Assembly (NCBI GenBank): GCA_014647935.1
Contig: BMQD01000008.1
Coordinates: 1-64,000 of the forward strand
Direction: 5' to 3'
Length of the DNA: 64,000 nucleotides
DNA from: Planomonospora parontospora
GTDB taxonomy: Bacteria; Actinomycetota; Actinomycetes; Streptosporangiales; Streptosporangiaceae
Below, piece by piece: positions 26,873-35,507 of the stretch. The notes below the pieces were generated by a model. The model saw only the letters and a list, made by a program, of their open reading frames with translations. It was not told where the DNA came from and made no database searches. The stretch's first letter is position 1; every line of letters starts with the position of its first letter. The position numbers were made by a program, and so were the translations under genes.

Positions 26873-28327
26873 GTGAGTGTGCCGCGCCCGGCCGCCGTCA
26901 TCGTCCTCGCCGCAGGCGAGGGCACCCGGATGAAGTCGAGAACACCCAAGATCCTTCATGAGCTGTGCGGCCGCACGCTGGTCGACCACATGCTCACCGC
27001 CGCCCGGGGGCTGGAGCCCGAGCGACTGATCGTCGTCATCGGCCACGAGCGGGAGCGGGTCCGGGCGCACCTGGAGGTGAGCAGCCCCGACGCGCTGGCC
27101 GTGGTCCAGGAGGAGCAGAAGGGGACCGGCCACGCGGTGCGGACGGTCCTGGAGGCCGTCGGCACGGTCGCCGGCACGGTCCTGGTGACCTACGGGGACA
27201 CGCCGCTGCTGCGCACCGGCACCCTGGCGGGCCTGCTGGAGCGGCACGCCGAGGACGGCAACGCCGTCACCGTGCTCACCGCGGAGGTCCCCGACCCGTA
27301 CGGGTACGGGCGGATCGTCCGCGACTCCTCGGGGGCGGTCCTGGCGATCGTCGAGGAGAAGGACGCGAGCCCGGAGCAGCGGGCGATCAGGGAGATGAAC
27401 TCCGGCGTCTACGCGTTCGACGGCCTGCTGCTGGCCGACGCGGTCAAGCGGGTGTCGGCCTCCAACGCCCAGGGTGAGGAGTACCTCACCGACGTGCTGT
27501 CCATCCTGCGCGAGGACGGCCACCGGGTGGGCGCGCACGTCGCGGCGGACTACGTCGAGGTGGAGGGCGTCAACGACCGGGTGCAGCTGGCGTTCGCGCG
27601 CCGGGTGCTCAACGCCCGGCTGCTGGAGGGGCACATGCGGGCGGGTGTGACGGTGGTCGACCCGGCCAGCACGTGGGTCGACGTGGACGTCGTGCTGGGG
27701 CAGGACGTGGTGGTCCATCCGGGCACCCAGCTGCAGGGCCGTACGACCGTCGGGGAGGGCGCCGAGATCGGCCCGGCCTCGACGCTGACCGACACGGTCG
27801 TCGGCGAGGGGGCGGTGGTCCGCAACGCGGTCTGCGTGGAGGCGGAGGTGGGTCCGGAGGCGACGGTCGGGCCGTACGCCTACCTGCGGCCGGGCAGCGT
27901 GCTGGCCCGCGGGGCCAAGGCGGGGACGTACGTCGAGCTGAAGAACGCCCGGGTGGGCGAGGGCTCGAAGGTGCCGCACCTGTCCTACGTGGGCGACGCC
28001 ACGATCGGCGCCGGGGCGAACATCGGCGCCTCCTCGATCTTCGTCAACTACGACGGAGTGAACAAGCACCACACGACGGTGGGCGACCACGCCTTCGTCG
28101 GGTGCGACACCATGCTCGTCGCGCCGGTGAACATCGGCGACGGCGCCTACACCGCCGCGGGTTCGGTCATCGACTCCGACGTCCCCGCCGGGGCGATCGG
28201 GGTGGCCCGCGGCCGGCAGCGAAATATCGAAGGGTGGACGGTGCGCAAGCGCCCGGGCACCAGATCGGCGCAGGCGGCGCAGCGGGCCGCCGAGGCCGGA
28301 GATCAGCAGGGGAGCACCTCCGAATGA
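26873..28327 (+). CDS. glmU: Bifunctional GlmU (UDP-GlcNAc synthesis)
   Basis: GlmU acetylates glucosamine-1-phosphate and then adds UMP, giving UDP-GlcNAc for peptidoglycan and glycans. The 484-residue protein has the pyrophosphorylase N-terminus VIVLAAGEGTRMKS and TKGTGHAVR-like loop (QKGTGHAVR). A left-handed beta-helix of hexapeptides follows, with the acetyltransferase residues in NYDGVNKHHT. Its tail after about residue 455 is not conserved. The stop overlaps the prs ATG (ATGA), so the two are coupled. Confidence 0.97.
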   Translation: MSVPRPAAVIVLAAGEGTRMKSRTPKILHELCGRTLVDHMLTAARGLEPERLIVVIGHERERVRAHLEVSSPDALAVVQEEQKGTGHAVRTVLEAVGTVAGTVLVTYGDTPLLRTGTLAGLLERHAEDGNAVTVLTAEVPDPYGYGRIVRDSSGAVLAIVEEKDASPEQRAIREMNSGVYAFDGLLLADAVKRVSASNAQGEEYLTDVLSILREDGHRVGAHVAADYVEVEGVNDRVQLAFARRVLNARLLEGHMRAGVTVVDPASTWVDVDVVLGQDVVVHPGTQLQGRTTVGEGAEIGPASTLTDTVVGEGAVVRNAVCVEAEVGPEATVGPYAYLRPGSVLARGAKAGTYVELKNARVGEGSKVPHLSYVGDATIGAGANIGASSIFVNYDGVNKHHTTVGDHAFVGCDTMLVAPVNIGDGAYTAAGSVIDSDVPAGAIGVARGRQRNIEGWTVRKRPGTRSAQAAQRAAEAGDQQGSTSE

Positions 28328-29301
28328 GCAGCATCAAGCAGACCGGTGAGAAGAAACTGATGTTCTTCTCCGGGCGCGGATATCCGGAGCTGGCGGAGGA
28401 GGTGGCCAGTCACCTGGGGATCGGGATCGCCCCGACCACGTTGCGTGACTTCGCCAACGGCGAGATCTACGCGCGTTACCAGGAGTCGGTCCGGGGCTGC
28501 GACGCGTTCGTGATCCAGAGCCACACCGGGCCGATCAACCAGTGGATCATGGAGCAGCTGATCATGGTGGACGCGCTCAAGCGCGCCTCCGCCAAGCGGA
28601 TCACCGTGATCATGCCCTTCTTCGGCTACGCCCGGCAGGACAAGAAGGGCCGGGGCCGCGAGCCGATCACGGCCCGGCTGATGGCCGACCTGTTCAAGAC
28701 CGCCGGGGCCGACCGGCTGATGTCGATCGACCTGCACACCTCGCAGATCCAGGGCTTCTTCGACGGCCCGGTGGACCACCTGTTCGCGATGCCGGTGCTG
28801 GTCAACTACCTCAAGGACAAGCTGGACCTGGCCAACACCACGGTGGTGTCGCCGGACACCGGCCGGGTGCGGCTCTCGGAGCGCTGGGCGGACACGCTGG
28901 GCACTCCGCTGGCCTTCATCCACAAGCGCCGCGACCTGGACGTGGCCAACCAGGTGAAGGTGAACGAGGTGGTCGGCCGGGTGCGGGGCCGCACCTGCGT
29001 GCTGATCGACGACATGATCGACACGGCGGGCACGATCTGCAAGGCGGCGGACGCGCTGTACGAGCAGGGCGCGACCGACGTGGTGGTGGCGGCGACGCAC
29101 GCGGTCTTCTCCGACCCGGCGGTGGACCGGTTGAAGAACTCGCGCATCTCCGAGGTCATCGTCACGAACACGCTCCCGCTGGCGGAGGACAAGCGGTTCG
29201 ACAACCTGACCGTCCTGTCGATCGCGCCGCTGATCGCGCGGGCGATCACCGAGGTGTTCAGCGACGGCTCGGTGACGAGCATGTTCGAGGGCGACAGCTA
29301 G
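28324..29301 (+). CDS. prs: Ribose-phosphate pyrophosphokinase
   Basis: Prs makes PRPP from ribose-5-phosphate and ATP. The 325-residue class I enzyme has FANGEIYARY, the catalytic flexible loop around RQDKKGRGREPIT, the ribose-phosphate loop VLIDDMIDTAGT and the C-terminal SIAPLIARAI. ATG 28324 overlaps the glmU stop by four bases. The glmU-prs-rplY-pth order is standard in actinobacteria. Confidence 0.97.
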   Translation: MSSIKQTGEKKLMFFSGRGYPELAEEVASHLGIGIAPTTLRDFANGEIYARYQESVRGCDAFVIQSHTGPINQWIMEQLIMVDALKRASAKRITVIMPFFGYARQDKKGRGREPITARLMADLFKTAGADRLMSIDLHTSQIQGFFDGPVDHLFAMPVLVNYLKDKLDLANTTVVSPDTGRVRLSERWADTLGTPLAFIHKRRDLDVANQVKVNEVVGRVRGRTCVLIDDMIDTAGTICKAADALYEQGATDVVVAATHAVFSDPAVDRLKNSRISEVIVTNTLPLAEDKRFDNLTVLSIAPLIARAITEVFSDGSVTSMFEGDS

Positions 29302-29366
29302 GCGCGTCCGCCGGGATTCCCGTCCGTCTCCCGCGGGGAGGCGGACGAAGCCCTGCGACGAGCCGA

Positions 29367-29372
29367 TAGGCT
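29367..29372 (+). promoter_or_regulatory. rplY -10 hexamer
   Basis: TAGGCT predicts a leader of about 80 bases for rplY. GCGCGCT (29384-29390) and AGCGCGC (29423-29429) in the leader could pair. AGGAG precedes the start. Confidence 0.4.
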
Positions 29373-29461
29373 GTGCAGGTTGCGCGCGCTCGTAACGCCT
29401 TCCGCTAGGGCGGGTGAGGGGGAGCGCGCTTTCACCGTCGAGGATCCCTAGGAGATCTGCC

Positions 29462-30088
29462 GTGTCTGAAGTAGTCATCGCCGCCGAGTCGCGCACCGGT
29501 TTCGGCAAGGGCGCCGCCCGCAAGATCCGCCGCGAGCACAAGGTGCCCGTCGTCCTCTACGGGCACGGCACGGACCCCCGCCACCTGTCCCTGCCGGGCC
29601 ACGAGCTGCTGCTGGCCCTGCGCACGCCGAACGTGCTGATCCGTCTCGAGGGCGCGGTCGACGAGCTGGCGATCCCGAAGGGCGTGCAGCGCGACCCGAT
29701 CAAGGGCTTCCTGGAGCACGTCGACCTGCTGCTGGTCAAGCGCGGCGAGAAGGTCACCGTCGACATCCCGGTCAACGTGGTCGGCGAGGTCTCCGAGGGC
29801 ATGATGGACCAGCAGATGGTCTCGGTCTCGGTCGAGACCGAGGCGACGCACATCCCCGAGGGCGTCGAGGTCGACGTCGCGGGCCTGGCGGTCGGCACCC
29901 AGATCACCGCCGGCGACCTGAAGCTGCCGAAGGGCACGACGCTGGCGGCCGACCCGGAGGCGCTGGTCCTGATCATCGCCGGTGAGCAGGCCGCCGAGCC
30001 GGCCGAGGGCGAGGCCGCCGAGGGCGAGTCCGCCGAGGCCGCCGAGGGCGAGTCCGCGGAGGCCGCCGAGGGCGAGTCCGCCGAGTAA
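29462..30088 (+). CDS. rplY: 50S ribosomal protein L25 (Ctc form)
   Basis: L25 binds 5S rRNA. This is the long general-stress (Ctc/TL5) form with 208 residues. The N-terminal L25 domain (SRTGFGKGAARKIRRE...VLYG) is followed by the TL5 C-terminal beta domain from about residue 95. The last 40 residues are an acidic tail with the repeat AEGESAEA, encoded by near-identical 24-bp units. GTG 29462 has AGGAG seven bases upstream. Confidence 0.95.
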   Translation: MSEVVIAAESRTGFGKGAARKIRREHKVPVVLYGHGTDPRHLSLPGHELLLALRTPNVLIRLEGAVDELAIPKGVQRDPIKGFLEHVDLLLVKRGEKVTVDIPVNVVGEVSEGMMDQQMVSVSVETEATHIPEGVEVDVAGLAVGTQITAGDLKLPKGTTLAADPEALVLIIAGEQAAEPAEGEAAEGESAEAAEGESAEAAEGESAE

Positions 30089-30106
30089 GTTCTCTCTGCT
30101 ACACCT

Positions 30107-30138
30107 GTCAGGGCGGCCCGGGAGCGGGCTGCCCTGAC
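30107..30138 (+). terminator. Hairpin after rplY
   Basis: A 14-bp stem (30107-30120 / 30125-30138) with one G-U pair and a GGAG loop lies between rplY and pth. It has no T-run. It may stop part of the transcription or protect the rplY 3' end. Confidence 0.55.
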
Positions 30139-30160
30139 GCGCATGGAAGGGGTGCCGGCC

Positions 30161-30757
30161 GTGGACCGCTGGCTGGTGGTCGGCCTGGGGAATCCGGGGC
30201 CGGAGTACGCCGGGAACCGGCACAACGCCGGGTTCATGGTGCTGGACGAGCTGGCCGCGCGGGCCGGGGGGCGGTTCAAGGCGCACCGGTCGCGGGCCGA
30301 GGTGCTGGAGGGCCGGTTGGCGGGCGCCCCGGCGGTCCTGGCCAAACCGCTGTCGTTCATGAACCTGTCCGGCGGCCCGGTGAAGGCGCTGGCGGACTTC
30401 TACAAGGTCGATCCGGCGCGGGTGGTCGTCGTCCACGACGAGCTGGACGTGCCGTACGGCGCGCTCCGGGCGAAGCTGGGCGGAGGCGACAACGGTCACA
30501 ACGGGCTGAAGTCGATCACGAAGTCGCTGGCGACGCGTGACTACCTGCGGGTGCGGTTCGGCATCGGCCGCCCGCCGGGCCGGATGGACACGGCGGCGTA
30601 CGTCCTGCGGGATTTCGCGACCGCGGAGCGCAAGGACCTGGCGTTCCTGGTGGACCGGGCGGCGGATGTGGTGGAGTCGCTGGTCCGGGTGGGGCTCGAG
30701 GCGACGCAGAACACCTTCCACGCCGTCGATCTGAAGCTGTCGGGCCCGCCCCGCTAG
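30161..30757 (+). CDS. pth: Peptidyl-tRNA hydrolase
   Basis: Pth releases peptides from peptidyl-tRNA dropped by ribosomes. The 198-residue protein begins [20 protein letters not shown] with the catalytic His. It also has PLSFMNLSG, the HDELDVPYG aspartate and [15 protein letters not shown] 30161 is preferred because GGAAGGGG lies seven bases before it; ATG 30143 would add six residues. In most actinobacteria mfd is nearby, while here a 17-kb block separates them. Confidence 0.95.
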   Translation: MDRWLVVGLGNPGPEYAGNRHNAGFMVLDELAARAGGRFKAHRSRAEVLEGRLAGAPAVLAKPLSFMNLSGGPVKALADFYKVDPARVVVVHDELDVPYGALRAKLGGGDNGHNGLKSITKSLATRDYLRVRFGIGRPPGRMDTAAYVLRDFATAERKDLAFLVDRAADVVESLVRVGLEATQNTFHAVDLKLSGPPR

Positions 30758-30826
30758 CGGACCCGGCGGACGGCGCGCCGGGGCGTGCGTTCCGGCGTTC
30801 GCCCTCCCTTCTTTCTCCTCGCCGAT

Positions 30827-30857
30827 ACCATTCCATTACTGTCAGTAGACGAATGGT
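30827..30857. promoter_or_regulatory. 31-bp symmetric dyad upstream of the polysaccharide block
   Basis: The bases ACCATTC, 3 nt, TACTG, T, CAGTA, 3 nt, GAATGGT form two nested perfect inverted repeats sharing one centre at 30842. The dyad ends 15 bp before the GTG of the glycosylphosphotransferase gene. It looks like a regulator site for the accessory block. Confidence 0.6.
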
Positions 30858-30872
30858 TACGCGGAGGGGTGC

Positions 30873-32318
30873 GTGCGCGACGTAACGGCTCTCCATGTGG
30901 TGTCCGGGTCCGTGCCGGCGGCGCGTTGGCGGGAGCCGCTCTGGGTGCGCGGGCACCGGGCGCGAGCGGTCGTCGCCGACTTCGGGTGCGCCTCCCTCTC
31001 CGGCGCTCTGGCGTTCTTCGTGCGGTTCGGCGAGGTCACGCCGTACGTCGTCCCCTATGTGGTGCTGAGCGCGGCGCTGCCCGTGGTGTGGGTGTGCGCG
31101 ATCGCGTTGAACCGGGCTTATGAGGCGAGGCTGATCGGTCTGGGCCCGGAGGAGTTCCAGCGGGTCCTGCAGTGCGGTTTCATGATCACTGCTGCGCTCG
31201 CGGTCGGCGCGTACGTGACGAAGACCGACGTGGCGCGCGGTTACGTGGTGCTGGCGGTGCCGCTGGCCACGGCTCTGACGCTGCTGGCGCGCTACCGCCT
31301 GCGCCGGTCCCTGCATCGGAGGCGGGCACGGGGCGGATGCATGCGGCGGGTGGTGGCGGTGGGCCACCGGGCGGCGGCGGCGGAGCTGGTCGACCGGCTG
31401 CGCCGGGAGCGCTACCACGGCATGGAGGTCGTGGGGGTGTGCGTGCCGCGCGGCGGCGGTCCCGAGGTGGCGGGGGTGCCGGTGCTGGGCGGCCTGTCGG
31501 ACGTGCCGCTGGTGGTGGGGCAGGCGGAGGCGGACACGGTGGCGGTGCTGGCCTGCCCGGAGATGGACGGTACGGCGCTGCGGCGGCTGGCCTGGCGGCT
31601 GGAGAAGACGCACACGGACCTGGTGGTGGCTCCGGCGCTGATGGAGGTGGCGGGGCCGCGGACCACGATCCGCCCGGTGGCGGGCCTGCCGCTGCTGCAC
31701 GTCGACCATCCGGAGCTCGCGGGGCTGCGGCAGGTGGTCAAGATGCTCTTCGACCGGGTGGGGGCGGGGGCGCTGCTGGTGCTGCTGTCGCCGCTGCTGC
31801 TGGCGCTGGCGCTGGCCGTGCGGATGTCGGGACCGGGGCCGGTGCTGTTCCGGCAGACGCGGGTGGGCCGGGACGGCGCGGAGTTCATGATCTACAAGTT
31901 CCGGACGATGGTGACCGACGCGGAGCAGCGGAAGATCACTCTGATGAGCGACGACGGGGGGGTGCTGTTCAAGATCCGGAACGATCCGCGGGTGACCCCG
32001 GTCGGCGCCTGGCTGCGCCGCCATTCCATGGACGAGCTGCCGCAGCTGATCAACGTGGTGCTCGGCCACATGTCGCTGGTGGGCCCCCGGCCGCCGCTGC
32101 CGGAGGAGGTGGCCCGGTACGGTGACGACGTCCGGCGCCGGCTGCTGGTCCGGCCGGGGATGACGGGGCTGTGGCAGGTGAGCGGGAGGTCGGACCTGAG
32201 CTGGGAGGAATCGGTCAGGTTGGACCTGCGTTACGTGGAGAACTGGTCCCTCATGCTGGACCTGCAGATCCTGTGGAAGACTTGGTCGGCTGTCGCGCGA
32301 GGGGCTGGAGCATACTGA
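30873..32318 (+). CDS. Polyprenyl glycosylphosphotransferase (WbaP/WcaJ family)
   Basis: This 481-residue enzyme starts a glycan on undecaprenyl phosphate by transferring a sugar-1-phosphate. It has four N-terminal helices, a central CoA-binding-like domain (about 150-270) and one more helix. The bacterial sugar transferase domain follows, with MIYKFRTMVTDAE, HSMDELPQLINVV, MSLVGPRPPLPEE and PGMTGLWQVSGRSDLSWEE. GTG 30873 follows GGAGG. The stop overlaps the cysQ ATG by one base, so glycan priming and PAP removal are in one operon. The sugar is unknown. Confidence 0.93.
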   Translation: MRDVTALHVVSGSVPAARWREPLWVRGHRARAVVADFGCASLSGALAFFVRFGEVTPYVVPYVVLSAALPVVWVCAIALNRAYEARLIGLGPEEFQRVLQCGFMITAALAVGAYVTKTDVARGYVVLAVPLATALTLLARYRLRRSLHRRRARGGCMRRVVAVGHRAAAAELVDRLRRERYHGMEVVGVCVPRGGGPEVAGVPVLGGLSDVPLVVGQAEADTVAVLACPEMDGTALRRLAWRLEKTHTDLVVAPALMEVAGPRTTIRPVAGLPLLHVDHPELAGLRQVVKMLFDRVGAGALLVLLSPLLLALALAVRMSGPGPVLFRQTRVGRDGAEFMIYKFRTMVTDAEQRKITLMSDDGGVLFKIRNDPRVTPVGAWLRRHSMDELPQLINVVLGHMSLVGPRPPLPEEVARYGDDVRRRLLVRPGMTGLWQVSGRSDLSWEESVRLDLRYVENWSLMLDLQILWKTWSAVARGAGAY

Positions 32319-33130
32319 TGACGATTCGCGACGATCATGTCCTGGCCGGGGATCTGGCGGCCGAGGCCGGCGAGAGGCTGCTGGCGCTGCGGGACGAGGA
32401 GGGCTTCGGCGATCCGTCCGCGCTGCGTGCGCGGGGCGACGCCGAGTCGCACCGGTTCCTGATGGAGGCCCTGGCGCGGCTGCGCCCGAGTGACAGCGTG
32501 CTGTCGGAGGAGGCGACCCAGCAGGAGCGCCTCGACTCCCGCCGCCTGTCGGCGGAGCGGGTGTGGATCGTCGACCCGCTGGACGGCACCCGCGAGTTCG
32601 CCGAGGAGGGCCGCCAGGACTGGGCGGTCCACGTGGCGCTGTGGGAGCGGGGCGTGCTGACCGCCGGAGCGGTGGCGCTGCCCGCGCAGGGCAGGACGCT
32701 CTCCACGGCGGAGCCGCCGGTGCTGCCCGGGCCGCCCGCCGGTCCGGAAGCAGATCCGGGCCAGGACCCGGTCGCGCGGCCGGGCGGCGGCCGGGTGCGG
32801 ATCGCGGTTAGCCGGACGCGTCCGCCGGAGTTCGTCCAGAAGCTCGCCTACCTCGTCGGCGCGGATCTGGTGCCGATCGGCTCGGCGGGGGCGAAGATCT
32901 CCGCGGTGCTGACCGGAGAGGTGGAGGCGTACGTGCACGCCGGGGGTCAGTACGAGTGGGATTCGGCGGCTCCGGTCGCGGTGGCGCTGGCCTCCGGGGC
33001 CCATGCGAGCCGGATCGACGGCTCCGCGCTGACCTACAACCAGGACGACCCCTCACTACCGGATATTCTGGTATCCCTACCAGGACTGGCGCCAACGCTG
33101 CTCGCCGGAATCCGGGATCTGCACCGATAG
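32318..33130 (+). CDS. cysQ: 3'(2'),5'-bisphosphate nucleotidase (CysQ)
   Basis: CysQ hydrolyses PAP, the by-product of sulfotransferases, to AMP. This 270-residue inositol-monophosphatase-fold protein has the metal motifs SEEAT, WIVDPLDGTREF and WDSAAPVAVA. PAP inhibits sulfotransferases, so its gene next to cysD, cysN and a sulfotransferase fits a sulfation pathway. A Gly/Pro-rich insert (about 140-165) separates the two halves. The start overlaps the previous stop (TGATG). Confidence 0.92.
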   Translation: MTIRDDHVLAGDLAAEAGERLLALRDEEGFGDPSALRARGDAESHRFLMEALARLRPSDSVLSEEATQQERLDSRRLSAERVWIVDPLDGTREFAEEGRQDWAVHVALWERGVLTAGAVALPAQGRTLSTAEPPVLPGPPAGPEADPGQDPVARPGGGRVRIAVSRTRPPEFVQKLAYLVGADLVPIGSAGAKISAVLTGEVEAYVHAGGQYEWDSAAPVAVALASGAHASRIDGSALTYNQDDPSLPDILVSLPGLAPTLLAGIRDLHR

Positions 33131-33163
33131 GGGCGCACCCCCAATCCCCGATGGGAGAGTCAG

Positions 33164-34078
33164 ATGCTTCAGCGCGACTACACCACGTCGCAGCTCGATG
33201 TCCTCGAGGCGGAGGCCATCCACATCATGCGTGAGGTGGCGGCGGAGTTCGAGCGACCGTGTCTGCTCTTCTCGGGGGGCAAGGACTCCATCGTGATGCT
33301 CCGCATCGCGGAGAAGGCGTTCTGGCCCGCGCCGATCCCGTTCCCGCTGATGCACGTGGACACCGGCCACAACTTCTCCGAGGTCATCGAGTTCCGCGAC
33401 CGGCGGGCCGCGGAGCTGGGCGCGCGCCTGGTCGTGGCGTCCGTCCAGGACTCGATCGACGCCGGGCGCGTGGTGGAGGAGACCGGCCGCCGGGCCTCCC
33501 GCAACCGGCTGCAGACCACCACGCTGCTGGACGCGATCGAGGACAACGAGTTCGACGCGGTGTTCGGCGGCGCCCGCCGCGACGAGGAGAAGGCCCGCGC
33601 GAAGGAGCGGGTGTTCTCCTTCCGCGACGACTTCGGCCAGTGGGACCCGAAGAACCAGCGGCCGGAGTTGTGGAACCTCTACAACGCCAAGATCCGCAAG
33701 GGCGAGCACATCCGGGTCTTCCCGCTCTCCAACTGGACCGAGCTGGACATCTGGGACTACATCCGGCGTGAGGGCATCGAGATCCCGTCGATCTACTACG
33801 CGCACACGCGCAAGGTGTTCGAGCGCGACGGCATGCTGCTGGCCGACAGCGAGTTCGTCACCCGGGACGAGGACGAGCAACTCGTGGAGATGACGGTCCG
33901 CTACCGCACGGTCGGCGACATCACCTGCACCGGCGCCGTGCAGTCCGCCGCGGCGACCGTCGAGGAGATCATCGAGGAGATCGCCGCGACCCGGATCACC
34001 GAGCGGGGCGCCACCCGCGCCGACGACCGCGCCTCCGAGGCCTCGATGGAGGACCGCAAGCGGATGGGCTACTTCTGA
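33164..34078 (+). CDS. cysD: Sulfate adenylyltransferase subunit 2
   Basis: CysD is the catalytic subunit of ATP sulfurylase and forms APS from sulfate and ATP together with the GTPase CysN. The 304-residue protein has the PP-loop LLFSGGKDSIVML and the motifs GGARRDEEKARAKERVFS and FPLSNWTELDIW, and ends in RKRMGYF as in other CysD proteins. It is in the order cysQ-cysD-cysN. No PAPS reductase gene is nearby, so APS here is more likely meant for PAPS and sulfation than for sulfide. Confidence 0.97.
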   Translation: MLQRDYTTSQLDVLEAEAIHIMREVAAEFERPCLLFSGGKDSIVMLRIAEKAFWPAPIPFPLMHVDTGHNFSEVIEFRDRRAAELGARLVVASVQDSIDAGRVVEETGRRASRNRLQTTTLLDAIEDNEFDAVFGGARRDEEKARAKERVFSFRDDFGQWDPKNQRPELWNLYNAKIRKGEHIRVFPLSNWTELDIWDYIRREGIEIPSIYYAHTRKVFERDGMLLADSEFVTRDEDEQLVEMTVRYRTVGDITCTGAVQSAAATVEEIIEEIAATRITERGATRADDRASEASMEDRKRMGYF

Positions 34079-34139
34079 TGCGGCACCTCCCCTCCCCGTC
34101 CCCCCGCGCACGCCGTACGACCTCTGGAGAGCAGAACTG

Positions 34140-35402
34140 ATGGACATCCTTCGCTTCGCCACCGCGGGAAGTGTCGACGACGGGAAGTCGACCCTGATCG
34201 GGCGGCTGCTCTTCGACTCCAAGGCGATCTTCGAGGACCAGCTCGAGGCGGTCGAGCGCACCTCCCGCGACCGGGGCACCGAGTACACCGACCTGTCGCT
34301 GCTCACGGACGGCCTGCGGGCGGAGCGGGAGCAGGGCATCACGATCGACGTGGCCTACCGCTACTTCGCCACCCCCAAGCGCAAGTTCATCATCGCCGAC
34401 ACCCCCGGGCACATCCAGTACACCCGGAACATGGTCACCGGCGCCTCCACGGCGGACCTGGCGGTCGTGCTGATCGACGCGCGCAAGGGCGTGCTGGAGC
34501 AGTCGCGCCGGCACGCGTTCCTGACGACGCTGCTGCGCGTCCCCCACCTGGTGCTGGCCGTCAACAAGATGGACCTGGTCGGCTACTCCCAGGAGCGGTT
34601 CGAGGAGATCCGCGAGGAGTTCACCGCGTTCGCCTCGAAGCTGAACGCGCCGGACCTGACGTTCATCCCGATCTCCGCGCTGCACGGCGACAACGTGGTC
34701 TCCCGGTCGGAGAACATGCCGTGGTACAACGGCTCGTCGCTCCTGCACCACTTGGAGAACGTGCACATCGCCTCCGACCGGAACCTGGTCGACGTGCGCT
34801 TCCCCGTGCAGTACGTCATCCGCCCGCAGAAGGCGACCGACCCGGCCTTCCACGACTACCGGGGCTACGCGGGACAGGTGGCGGGCGGCGTGCTCAAGCC
34901 CGGTGACGAGATCGTGCACCTGCCGTCCGGGCTGACCACGCGCATCGCGTCCATCGACACGTTCGACGGCCCGGTGGAGGAGGCGTTCGCGCCGATGTCG
35001 GTCACCCTCCGGTTGGAGGACGACATCGACATCTCGCGCGGCGACATGATCTGCCGCCCGAACAACCAGCCGCACGTCGCGCAGGAGGTGGAGGCGATGG
35101 TGTGCTGGATGACCGACGCGTCCAAGCTGGCCCCGCGCACGAAGCTGACGATCAAGCACACCACCAGGACGGCCCGCGCGCTTGTGCGGGACCTGCACTA
35201 CCGGCTCGACGTCAACACCCTGCACCGCGACGAGTCGGCGACCGCGCTCGGCCTGAACGAGATCGGCCGCGTCTCGCTGCGCGTCACCCAGCCGCTGTTC
35301 GTGGACGACTACGCGCGCAACCGGCTCACCGGCGGTTTCATCCTCGTGGACGAGGCCACCAACAACACCGTCGCGGCAGGCATGATCGTCGAGGCGCGGT
35401 AA
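34140..35402 (+). CDS. cysN: Sulfate adenylyltransferase subunit 1 (GTPase)
   Basis: CysN uses GTP hydrolysis to drive APS synthesis by CysD. The 420-residue EF-Tu-like protein has the P-loop GSVDDGKSTLIGRLL, switch GITIDVAYR, DTPGH and NKMD, then two beta-barrel domains. Unlike mycobacterial CysNC it has no APS kinase domain fused; an APS kinase is encoded at 46113-47381 in the same block. Confidence 0.97.
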   Translation: MDILRFATAGSVDDGKSTLIGRLLFDSKAIFEDQLEAVERTSRDRGTEYTDLSLLTDGLRAEREQGITIDVAYRYFATPKRKFIIADTPGHIQYTRNMVTGASTADLAVVLIDARKGVLEQSRRHAFLTTLLRVPHLVLAVNKMDLVGYSQERFEEIREEFTAFASKLNAPDLTFIPISALHGDNVVSRSENMPWYNGSSLLHHLENVHIASDRNLVDVRFPVQYVIRPQKATDPAFHDYRGYAGQVAGGVLKPGDEIVHLPSGLTTRIASIDTFDGPVEEAFAPMSVTLRLEDDIDISRGDMICRPNNQPHVAQEVEAMVCWMTDASKLAPRTKLTIKHTTRTARALVRDLHYRLDVNTLHRDESATALGLNEIGRVSLRVTQPLFVDDYARNRLTGGFILVDEATNNTVAAGMIVEAR

Positions 35403-35507
35403 CCGGCCGGTCACCCACCGTAGGTAGATCCTTTGACCGTTCACTGACTACGAGGTTACTCTCCGCGATATCGTCGGCACGTTCCGTATCCATAACGGTG
35501 AGGATTC

